Below are positions 23,606-31,037 of a stretch of DNA of 64,000 nt, piece after piece. The first letter of the stretch is position 1. Every line of letters begins with the position of its first letter. The translations under genes and the position numbers were made by a program. The notes under the pieces are model-generated. The model was not told the origin of the DNA and ran no database searches. It saw only the letters and a program-made list of their open reading frames with translations. The stretch comes from Cyanobium sp. ATX 6F1 (lineage in GTDB: Bacteria > Cyanobacteriota > Cyanobacteriia > PCC-6307 > Cyanobiaceae): the NCBI RefSeq assembly GCF_024346315.1, contig NZ_JAGQCS010000001.1:248001-312000 (forward strand). Direction: 5' to 3'.

Positions 23606-24101
23606 TACCAAGTTCCAGGACATCAAGGCGATTGCACTCGACGTGGATGGCGTCCTGACCGATGGAAGCTTTTGGTGGGGGCCAAATGGAGAGGAATGGA
23701 AGCGGTTTTGCTTTGCCGACATCATGGGAATCTCAATAGGCCAAAAGGCTGGACTGATCTTCAGCTTGATATCTGGCGAAGGTAGTCCTTTAGTTGACAG
23801 GTTTGCGGCAAAGATGGGGATCAAAGATGTATTCAAAGATTGCAATGACAAAGCTTCTGCCTTGCGAACTTTTGCAAACCGAAATAAACTCGCACTGTCA
23901 CAGGTCGCATTCATGGGTGACGATGTCAATGATCTCGAAGCGCTGGATTTAGCAGGCTACAGCGCAGCCCCGGCGAATGCGCAGAAAGAAGTAATGAAAC
24001 GAGCATCTTACACATCAGAGTTAAAGGGTGGGGAAGGGGCCGTTAGGGATTTCATTGAACTTACACTCAAAAGAGCCAGTCAGGAAACTCAAAACAAATG
24101 A
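23595..24101 (+). CDS. KdsC/YrbI-like HAD phosphatase
   Basis: A 168-aa HAD-superfamily C0-type phosphatase. Motif I is ALDVDGVLTDGSFWW, motif II is the S of LISGEGS, and motif III/IV is VAFMGDDVNDLEALDLAG. Relatives dephosphorylate Kdo-8-P or sialic/KDN-9-P, the step after a NeuB/KdsA synthase. The GTG start overlaps the end of the synthase gene by 11 bases, and its own end overlaps the next gene by four. Together they imply that the synthase product is phosphorylated. Confidence 0.9.
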   Translation: MTASTKFQDIKAIALDVDGVLTDGSFWWGPNGEEWKRFCFADIMGISIGQKAGLIFSLISGEGSPLVDRFAAKMGIKDVFKDCNDKASALRTFANRNKLALSQVAFMGDDVNDLEALDLAGYSAAPANAQKEVMKRASYTSELKGGEGAVRDFIELTLKRASQETQNK

Positions 24102-25087
24102 GTATCGAGAACAGATATCTGAAAATAGGCTTTGTTTGCTCATGTCTCAATGAAGCCGAAAACGTATGGCCACTATACAAACAATGTGTTGATGCATATG
24201 AAGCATTTAAGAATCAGCAAAGGAATCCGCATAGATTCGCATTTTCCCTAACAATTGCCGACAACGCAAGCACAGACCACACAGCCAAAGTACTAGCTGA
24301 AATAGCGAATCAAGACGAACGCGTAAAAGTACTTCTCAATGCAAGGAACTATGGACCGGAAATTTCTGGTGTCAATGCACTTGCTAACACTCAGTCGGAT
24401 ATTTATGTACTGATAGCATCAGACCTTGAAGATCCACCCGAGCTAGTTGCAGAGATGCTAAATATGCTAGTACTAGCAGAAGAAAAATATGATGGCATAG
24501 TCGCGATAAAAAGCAATACAGATGAATGGGCATTAATGAGAGCCGCACGGCACATATACTACTCCCTGTTAGACGCAGGAAGCCGCAATAAAACCATCCC
24601 GAACGGCTTTCATGGCTTCGGATGTTATAAGCAATTAGCGATGAAAGATGCCATTAGAGCCTGGCGTAACAATCCACAAGGTTTTCGGACTGCCTTATAC
24701 AACTCATTGGTACAACCGATTCATATAAACTATAAGAAGCCAAAAAGAAGATATGGTACATCAAGCTATGGATTGTGGGGATATGTAAGCTTTGCAGCCG
24801 AGACCATTCTTAGTGGAGATGCACTTAATAGCCGATTCATGACAAGCCTTGGTGCAACTTCCTTACTTGCAAGCCTACTTCTAGGGATAACACTTCTAAT
24901 TCGCGTGGTCAGCGGACAAAGTGGCTATACAGCAGGCACCCCTACAATCATGCTGCTTGTATTGCTGAGCCTGGGCGTGCAAAGCCTCATGCTTGCAATG
25001 CTCTCATTCCAAATCGAGAACCAGCGTATGACATACAAACGCCCTCGTGTTCGTGCACAAGTGCTTCAAAAGACAATAAAGCAATGA
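24098..25087 (+). CDS. Family 2 glycosyltransferase, GtrB/DPM1-like
   Basis: The 329-aa protein starts with a GT2 domain (FVCSCLNEAENVWPLYKQC, then IADNASTDHTAKVL and LIASDLEDPPELVAEML; DLED is the metal-binding acid set). It ends in two transmembrane helices (about residues 240-262 and 275-300). This architecture matches GtrB/ArnC, which load a sugar onto undecaprenyl phosphate at the inner face of the membrane. The gene is coupled to the phosphatase gene by ATGA and is followed after 14 bases by gtrA. Its donor may be the sugar made by this locus. Confidence 0.9.
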   Translation: MSIENRYLKIGFVCSCLNEAENVWPLYKQCVDAYEAFKNQQRNPHRFAFSLTIADNASTDHTAKVLAEIANQDERVKVLLNARNYGPEISGVNALANTQSDIYVLIASDLEDPPELVAEMLNMLVLAEEKYDGIVAIKSNTDEWALMRAARHIYYSLLDAGSRNKTIPNGFHGFGCYKQLAMKDAIRAWRNNPQGFRTALYNSLVQPIHINYKKPKRRYGTSSYGLWGYVSFAAETILSGDALNSRFMTSLGATSLLASLLLGITLLIRVVSGQSGYTAGTPTIMLLVLLSLGVQSLMLAMLSFQIENQRMTYKRPRVRAQVLQKTIKQ

Positions 25088-25101
25088 ACGCAGGCGCCTA
25101 A

Positions 25102-25479
25102 ATGCCACCAAGAAATGCACTTCAAAGATACATTGTAGCGGGTGCTTGTTTTACTCTGCTGGGTCCTTTTTTGTTCTGGATTCTGTATCCAATAGGTGCA
25201 ATAATCGCGTACCTATGTACAGAATGCACAGTGCACCTAATTCGCTTCACCTGCTACCACTACTACGTTTATCCAAGCTCAAGGCCGCTCAGTAAATCAT
25301 TTCAACTATATTTGGTGGCAATCCTTCCGGTATCTATTCTAGGATTCCTCTATGTGAAAGTCCTGTCAGGTTATCTTTCGCGCGAAACATTGGTTCTTTC
25401 AGGCTTATTCGCTGGGATTGCAATGGGTTTTCTATGGTCAAGGTGGTTGTACAACTCCAACAAGCAAAACCATTGGTAA
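25102..25479 (+). CDS. GtrA-family membrane protein
   Basis: A 125-aa protein with four predicted transmembrane helices (about 10-30, 35-52, 68-88 and 94-113) and a basic C-terminus. The start ALQRYIVAGACFTLLGP is the GtrA-family signature in modified form. GtrA proteins are thought to flip polyprenyl-phosphate sugars to the outer leaflet. It directly follows the GtrB-like gene, the usual pairing. It converges on the epimerase gene 14 bases away. Confidence 0.85.
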   Translation: MPPRNALQRYIVAGACFTLLGPFLFWILYPIGAIIAYLCTECTVHLIRFTCYHYYVYPSSRPLSKSFQLYLVAILPVSILGFLYVKVLSGYLSRETLVLSGLFAGIAMGFLWSRWLYNSNKQNHW

Positions 25480-25493
25480 AGAAGCTAATAAGG

Positions 25494-26531
25494 CTAAATA
25501 CCTAGATCATGGTGTAGTGCAGTGGCCTTGATCGCATGCTCAAGAGAAGTCCATACCTCGAGGCCATGAAGCAGGCGTGCACGACTAATATCTGGTAGAT
25601 AGTAATTGCGTCTTGTAACTAAAGTAGATGTGCTTAAAATATCGATCGACTTACTAGGCGAAAGCAAGTTACGAACAATTGTAGCAATCTCCAAAATTGT
25701 CATACCAACATCAGAGCCGACATTGACGACTTCAATGCCACTCGCCGATACCAAAAGGGACCAAAGCCAAAATGCACAATCAAATGTATAGAGGTAGGAG
25801 CGTACAGCCAAACCGTCTCCCTTGACAACCACGGAATCAGAATACAGAGCATCACGTATAAAGTTACCAATGGCAAAATGTGCATTGACTGGCATTGAAG
25901 GACCAACAAAAGCGAAACAGCGCGCAATTGTAAAATCAACGCCATATTGCTTGTGAAAATTAGAGCACATGCTCTCAGCCATCAACTTTGCATGAGCATA
26001 ATCATTGAGTTCGCTTTCAATTGGCGTATGAAGTTTAATATCTTCCGATAAGTTTTGCCCGCCTTGAGTTAAAGAGCACTCATAAACAGCTCCAGAACTT
26101 AGGAATAGTATCTTTTGAATTGACTTTATTCGACAAAATTCAAGACAGTTACGCGTGCCCTTCAAAATGACATCAATTTTAGAGTTTGAATATAAGCCGC
26201 CCACATTACTAGAATCTACAGCCCCTAGGATACATGCTGAATAAGATCCATTAAGGGAAAAAGGGTTACAAACATCTACTTCAACAAGACTTATAGTAGA
26301 TTGCGTGCTCCAAGAAGGGAAGCGAGCCAAGGTTTTAGGAATGCTACGGGTGATCAATGTAAGTCTTAAATTAAGATTAAAACGGATATTCGCCTCGCAT
26401 GCCAAGCCAACAAGTGGAGAACCTAGAAACCCTGTTCCTCCGCTAATAAGTACGGTTTGATTCTTAAGGGATGACCAAAGGACAGAGTATCCGGCACAAT
26501 CCCATAAGAAATCAGAAACTGACTTAGACAT
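25494..26531 (-). CDS. NAD-dependent epimerase/dehydratase (extended SDR)
   Basis: A 345-aa extended SDR. NAD-binding motif VLISGGTGFLGSPLVGLACE at residues 27-46; catalytic S/T-Y-K through SSGAVYE and NDYAHAKLMAE; then ARCFAFVGPSMP and the C-terminal substrate domain. Enzymes of this class epimerise, dehydrate or reduce nucleotide-activated sugars, including the 4-keto reduction that ends CDP-dideoxyhexose routes. It is the last gene of the minus-strand cassette, 117 bp after the FkbM gene. Its substrate is unassigned. AT content is high like its neighbours. Confidence 0.88.
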   Translation of the reverse strand: MSKSVSDFLWDCAGYSVLWSSLKNQTVLISGGTGFLGSPLVGLACEANIRFNLNLRLTLITRSIPKTLARFPSWSTQSTISLVEVDVCNPFSLNGSYSACILGAVDSSNVGGLYSNSKIDVILKGTRNCLEFCRIKSIQKILFLSSGAVYECSLTQGGQNLSEDIKLHTPIESELNDYAHAKLMAESMCSNFHKQYGVDFTIARCFAFVGPSMPVNAHFAIGNFIRDALYSDSVVVKGDGLAVRSYLYTFDCAFWLWSLLVSASGIEVVNVGSDVGMTILEIATIVRNLLSPSKSIDILSTSTLVTRRNYYLPDISRARLLHGLEVWTSLEHAIKATALHHDLGI

Positions 26532-26648
26532 AACAGTCTCGCTCTTCTAACAATACGTCAATGCGCCCTAGCACTAATAGAGGCAATAAGAGAACCTCTC
26601 ATCTTGAAGTGGAAAAAATGCCTCAGATTAGGCATCTTGTACGAAAAG

Positions 26649-27806
26649 TCACTGTTTTCTCAGAAAATAGATAATAGTATCATCGAGACAGTCGCTATAG
26701 TGTGCGACATGGAGGTCAAAATTCTCCACACGATAACCATGACCAAAAAGGTAATCAGGAATTGTAGCTAGATCTTGTGGCTTGTGATATGCGGCTATCG
26801 CAAGGTCAGGAAAACCCTGTAGAACAGAGCGCAAACCAACGAGTGCGTTGATCTCGGCACCTTCTATGTCGATCTTAATAAGATCAACAGATTCGTTGAC
26901 ACTTTCGTCGATTGGAGCGGCCTCTAACTCTCCATCATCGGCCTCGATGACAGAAACCATCCCACCTCTCACCTCAGTTGCTTTTAGGCGACAACGGTGT
27001 GACCATGCAGCATAAGGCACAATCAGGACCTCTTCAGAGATTCCGATTCCTGAAGATCGTATCTGAGGAAAAAGCGCTGCGTTCGCCTCAACAGCAATCG
27101 CACGTTGAATCAACAACCTTGAAAATGCCTGCCGAATTGTATCTCCATCGAAAGCGCCTACATCGAGAAATATTTTGTAGTCTCTTGTGGAGCCTGTTTC
27201 AATAATGTCAAACCACATATTACGATTATTCCTTCTAGTATCAACAAGATCTCTTGGATCAAGTGAATTGCGGAATCTAATAACTGCCATGAAGGCCTCG
27301 CGAGAGCGAGGATGTACGAGCATGTAGGTCCTGTAGAGGGAGTCTAGATTTGCGACTACCCATTCAGAAAACTCACGTACTTTGTTTGCAAGATGGGGGG
27401 CATCAAACAGATGGGCAGCTTCTTGAAAAAAAACAGCTCTGGCCCCTACTTCTCGCGCCTGTTCGAGCTGCGACTGACATGCGCCAAGAATGACGATCCC
27501 CTCGGAACTCTGTATCGAATAAAGGTCCTCTACTACATCAAAACCTTCAGCTAAAGCACGAGCACGAACGGCAGGATCAGAGTCGTAGATAATGAGCTCA
27601 ACGTTGGATGTGGCACGAATGTGAGAGGCAAGCCCACGTCCTTTCCCTCCGAAGCCGAAGAAACCTACCCGGCCAATATTTGCCATTTTACTAACTTCCA
27701 TAAGCCTAATATTTGCCCGCTGCTGCGCATTTTGCAGAATATTCCTGAAGTCAGAATACGAAAGTTCTGATATCGCCTGATTCATTTTATCCATTGGTAT
27801 TGTCAC
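26649..27806 (-). CDS. FkbM-family methyltransferase with N-terminal Rossmann-like domain
   Basis: About 385 aa. Residues ~40-130 look like a nucleotide-binding domain (GRVGFFGFGGKGRGLASHI and ELIIYDSDPAV). Residues ~200-380 are an FkbM methyltransferase: FLDVGAFDGDTIRQA is SAM motif I, and VDLIKIDIEGAEINAL is the FkbM signature. FkbM enzymes O-methylate sugars or other surface compounds. Start options are GTG 27806 (GTGA overlap with the SDR stop), TTG 27809 and ATG 27794. Fusion of a Rossmann-like part to FkbM is unusual; the first domain may bind a nucleotide-sugar or act as an acceptor-specific reductase relic. Confidence 0.85.
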   Translation of the reverse strand: MTIPMDKMNQAISELSYSDFRNILQNAQQRANIRLMEVSKMANIGRVGFFGFGGKGRGLASHIRATSNVELIIYDSDPAVRARALAEGFDVVEDLYSIQSSEGIVILGACQSQLEQAREVGARAVFFQEAAHLFDAPHLANKVREFSEWVVANLDSLYRTYMLVHPRSREAFMAVIRFRNSLDPRDLVDTRRNNRNMWFDIIETGSTRDYKIFLDVGAFDGDTIRQAFSRLLIQRAIAVEANAALFPQIRSSGIGISEEVLIVPYAAWSHRCRLKATEVRGGMVSVIEADDGELEAAPIDESVNESVDLIKIDIEGAEINALVGLRSVLQGFPDLAIAAYHKPQDLATIPDYLFGHGYRVENFDLHVAHYSDCLDDTIIYFLRKQ

Positions 27807-28639
27807 CAAACCGATCTCCCACCGTCAATTATAAGATTTTGTCCAGTCATGTAGGACGATGCATCAGAACAAAGGAACTGAACAGCACCCCTGTACTCAT
27901 CTGTACGGGCCATACGAGCCATCGGAATGCGATCGTTGAGCTTTTCAACGAATGTAGAACTCTGTCCATTAAAAACACCTCCCGGAGAGAGGGCATTCGC
28001 CCGCACAACCCCACCAGGCCAGTAGGTGGCCAAATAGCGCGTAAGTCCGAGCATCCCTGCCTTAATCACTGAATACGACACTGGCTTCACTGGCTGCGAA
28101 TTCTCATCACACTCAGCCAATCTATAGAGTCGCTGATCAGGGCTAATCACAGAAAGGTCGGAAGCAATGTTGAGGATGACACCACGGCCATTATTGGCCA
28201 TCCGCGTTCCAAACTCTTTAGAGCATAATAATGCCCCAGTCAAGCCGACATCAATCTGTAATTGCCACGAGCCTCGATCTAGACTTTCCAATCTTGACGG
28301 TTCAAATAATCCCTGAGTGCCTACCTTCGGATCAATTGATGCATTGTTTACTAGTACGTCAGCGGTCCCAAAGTCACTCTCCAACCTGCAAGCCAGAGCC
28401 TCGATACTTCTCTGGCACGTTACATCTATCCATGATGAAATTGCGCATCCAGGATAATCAATGGCATTCACTTCCTCGGAGACAGCATAAGCCGCTTCTT
28501 CTGCGAGATCAGCAACCACCACAGTTGCGCCCAATTCCGCTAGTGCTAACGCATGTTCACGCCCCAGTAACCCGCCTCCACCAGTAACAACGGCCACCCT
28601 GCCAGATAGATTGAAAGCTTTCGGCAAAATCAAGCTCAC
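27803..28639 (-). CDS. Short-chain dehydrogenase/reductase (SDR 1)
   Basis: A 278-aa classical SDR. Cofactor motif AVVTGGGGLLGREHALALAE (residues 15-34), the structural NNAS, and the catalytic Ser-Tyr-Lys in IASDLS and VSYSVIKAG. The C-terminal end YMTGQNLIIDGGRSVW is family-typical. It is similar to oxidoreductases found in flagellin and LPS nonulosonate clusters (PtmA-like), so it may oxidise or reduce a sugar carbon. Its start overlaps the preceding SDR by four bases and its stop overlaps the FkbM gene. Confidence 0.9.
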   Translation of the reverse strand: MSLILPKAFNLSGRVAVVTGGGGLLGREHALALAELGATVVVADLAEEAAYAVSEEVNAIDYPGCAISSWIDVTCQRSIEALACRLESDFGTADVLVNNASIDPKVGTQGLFEPSRLESLDRGSWQLQIDVGLTGALLCSKEFGTRMANNGRGVILNIASDLSVISPDQRLYRLAECDENSQPVKPVSYSVIKAGMLGLTRYLATYWPGGVVRANALSPGGVFNGQSSTFVEKLNDRIPMARMARTDEYRGAVQFLCSDASSYMTGQNLIIDGGRSVW

Positions 28640-29388
28640 GATTTTACTTGCCCCCCATCGACAACAAAAACTTCACCAGTGACGAAGGCAGAAAGTGGCG
28701 AAGCTAGGAATACCACACACGATGCAACTTCATTGATAGTGCCGAAACGGCCCAAAGCAACTTCACGCGAAATCATCTGCTTCACGCCAATAGCATCCGT
28801 TTTCAATTTAGACTCCCAAACAGAGCCTGGAAATATAATATTTCCAGGTGCAATAGCATTGATGCGAATAGAATCAGGCGCAAGGTGCCGCGACGCACCA
28901 CGAACGTAACTGTTTAGAGCAGCCTTGGCAGCTGAATACGCCAGAGGAGCACCCAATGACTCGAGCCCACAGATCGATGAAACGCAGACAATTGACCCGC
29001 CAGCCCCACGCATCAGCGGTGCGATAGTCTTGACAAGTAAAGTTGCGGAAAAAAGATTAATCCGCAGCATCATCTCCCATTCAGCCAGCCCTTCTTGAAG
29101 ACCTGTAAGCGAACGTCCAGATCCTACATTGCAGACCAGAACATCCAACAAGCCAAATCGGTTAGTCACCCAATCGACCAGCTTATTAACACCACTCGCG
29201 GTAGAAACATCAGCAGAGAAAAAGGCCTCTGCACCAATCTCATCGGAAACAATTTCGAGCTTGGAAGAATGACGTGCATTAACAAGCACCCGACAACCTT
29301 CTTGAACCAGGATGCGAGCAACACCCTCGCCAATTCCAGACGAAGCTCCCGTAACTAAGGCAAGGCGTCCATCAAGGCCAAGGTCCAT
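28636..29388 (-). CDS. Short-chain dehydrogenase/reductase (SDR 2)
   Basis: A 250-aa classical SDR with ALVTGASSGIGEGVARILVQ as nucleotide-binding motif, CNVGSG in place of NNAG, Ser in VCVSSICG, and YSAAKAALNSYVRG as catalytic Tyr-Lys. The end FVTGEVFVVDGGQ closes the domain. It shares limited identity with the flanking SDRs, so the trio is not a recent tandem duplication. Substrate unknown. It lies nine bases behind the isomerase-like gene, in the same coupled operon. Confidence 0.9.
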   Translation of the reverse strand: MDLGLDGRLALVTGASSGIGEGVARILVQEGCRVLVNARHSSKLEIVSDEIGAEAFFSADVSTASGVNKLVDWVTNRFGLLDVLVCNVGSGRSLTGLQEGLAEWEMMLRINLFSATLLVKTIAPLMRGAGGSIVCVSSICGLESLGAPLAYSAAKAALNSYVRGASRHLAPDSIRINAIAPGNIIFPGSVWESKLKTDAIGVKQMISREVALGRFGTINEVASCVVFLASPLSAFVTGEVFVVDGGQVKS

Positions 29389-29397
29389 CGTGTTCTC

Positions 29398-30234
29398 CTA
29401 AGAAATAGAGTCCTTCAGCCAGCCCTTAACCATATTGAGGTATACCACCAAAGCACCTAGATGATCGTCGTCGACGGCACGAGCTGTCTGCAAAATGAAA
29501 TCACCGGAATAGCTGACGCGTTCAAGCTCTCCGAACACCATTGCGAAGTCTGCATCTCCTTGACCTAGAGGTACGCTCTCACCACCCCGCAAACGATCTT
29601 TGACATGAACATTCATAATGCGATCACCATAAACAGAAATCTCCTCATGTGGGTTCCATCCCAGAGAAGCGCTGTTACCCACATCGTAATTCACACCAAA
29701 TGCTATAGATGGAAACTGACCAATCATTTCACCAAGCTCCTGGGGACCAAAGTCTGACTCAAAAAGTATTGAGATTTTCCTGTCAAGAAGCCAATAAGTC
29801 CAAGGCATTAAGTCGTCGAGAAGTGCGGATATCTGCTCATGGTTATCGATACTACCTGAATCTACCAGGGGAACAACTAGGAAGGAAACTCCCAACATTT
29901 CACACGCCTGTAGGACGTAGTTAAATTCGTTAAGCAAATGTCTCCTGATCGAGCCTTCCGCTTTCCAAAAAGGAGCCTGCATAAAGCAGTCTCCGGTCAC
30001 CGAGGCGACTGTCAATCTCATTTCATCACTTAGATGGCGTATTGTGCTTCGGCCCGATGTACTCAACAGTGGATTCTCGTGAAGGCGCTCGTGATCGATA
30101 GTCCATTCAATAAGATCAAACCCTGCTTGGGAACCGCGAATAAATTCATCCTCCCAGCAGCTCCAAGGGAATGCCTGTATGCGGCCATCAACAAGCGGAG
30201 AAAGCCTACCTTGCATAAATCCAATCTTCCTCAT
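29398..30234 (-). CDS. Sugar-phosphate isomerase/epimerase-like TIM barrel
   Basis: A 278-aa protein of the AP-endonuclease-2/xylose-isomerase-like TIM-barrel superfamily. The opening KIGFMQGRLSP, then GFDLIEWTID, GVSFLVVPLVDSG, ILFESDFGPQ, NYDVGNSASLGWNP and VHVKDRLRG give the expected Glu/Asp/His metal ligands at the C-ends of the strands. Such enzymes isomerise or epimerise sugars, inosose or keto acids. Its ATG shares one base with the preceding SDR stop (TAATG). It is likely an isomerisation step on the precursor of the sugar made by this cassette. Confidence 0.85.
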   Translation of the reverse strand: MRKIGFMQGRLSPLVDGRIQAFPWSCWEDEFIRGSQAGFDLIEWTIDHERLHENPLLSTSGRSTIRHLSDEMRLTVASVTGDCFMQAPFWKAEGSIRRHLLNEFNYVLQACEMLGVSFLVVPLVDSGSIDNHEQISALLDDLMPWTYWLLDRKISILFESDFGPQELGEMIGQFPSIAFGVNYDVGNSASLGWNPHEEISVYGDRIMNVHVKDRLRGGESVPLGQGDADFAMVFGELERVSYSGDFILQTARAVDDDHLGALVVYLNMVKGWLKDSIS

Positions 30235-31037
30235 TACAATCCCTTTGCTGTCCAGCCTCCATCAACAAAAATATCTTGGCCTGTGACATAAAGAGATGCG
30301 TCTGAGACAAGAAAAAGAATTGCTCCAACCAAATCCACAGGTTCCCCCCAGCGCCCGAGTATGGTTCGTTGAATTCTTTGCCTACGACGAGTCGAATCAG
30401 CATAGCTCTCAGCTGTCATTGCAGTTTTCACATATCCTGGTGCTAAGCAGTTGACACGTATTCCCATATCTCCCAGATCAACAGCCAGTGCTTTTGCTAA
30501 TTGCCTGAGCCCGCCCTTGGCAGCCGCATACCCTGGATTTCCAGGGAATCCCAATGCTGAATTAACACTGGTAATGAAAACGATTGAAGCTGGGCCACTC
30601 ATCCACTGAAGCGCCGAGAGTGTACAGCTATATGCGGCCAAAAGATTAGTCGAGATGGTTCTGGAAAAGTCGTCCATGTTTTGAAGGGCAGATTGTGAGG
30701 GATAAGTAACGCCTGCCGAGAAAACAAATGCATCAATATTTTTTCTCGAAGATGCAATGTCCGCACACAACGCCTGAAAAGCGCCACCATCTGTAAGGTC
30801 ACAAACGCGATAGTCAAACACTTGAGATGATATCTGCTCACAGGCCGTTCGTCCACAGCCAATCACGTCACCACCTGCAGCTGATAGACCTTCCGCAAGC
30901 GTCGCACCGATGCCGCGTGAAGCACCCGCGACTAACACTGTCCTCCCCCGAAGATCAAACAAAGAAAAGGGAAAAGGGAGTCCACTGCTCGGCGAGGCAA
31001 AATGTGTATTGCCCTCATCAACACTCACACCGTCCAT
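30234..31037 (-). CDS. Short-chain dehydrogenase/reductase (SDR 3)
   Basis: A 267-aa classical SDR with a ~25-residue N-terminal extension before the domain. Cofactor motif VLVAGASRGIGATLAEGLSA, then FSAGVT for NAG, catalytic Ser in FITSVNSA, and YAAAKGGLRQLAKAL. The end YVTGQDIFVDGGWTAKGL is typical. Overall closest in feel to gluconate 5-dehydrogenase-type SDRs. It overlaps the TPP-enzyme gene by 13 bases, the tightest coupling in the cassette, so the two enzymes probably work on consecutive steps. Confidence 0.9.
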   Translation of the reverse strand: MDGVSVDEGNTHFASPSSGLPFPFSLFDLRGRTVLVAGASRGIGATLAEGLSAAGGDVIGCGRTACEQISSQVFDYRVCDLTDGGAFQALCADIASSRKNIDAFVFSAGVTYPSQSALQNMDDFSRTISTNLLAAYSCTLSALQWMSGPASIVFITSVNSALGFPGNPGYAAAKGGLRQLAKALAVDLGDMGIRVNCLAPGYVKTAMTAESYADSTRRRQRIQRTILGRWGEPVDLVGAILFLVSDASLYVTGQDIFVDGGWTAKGL

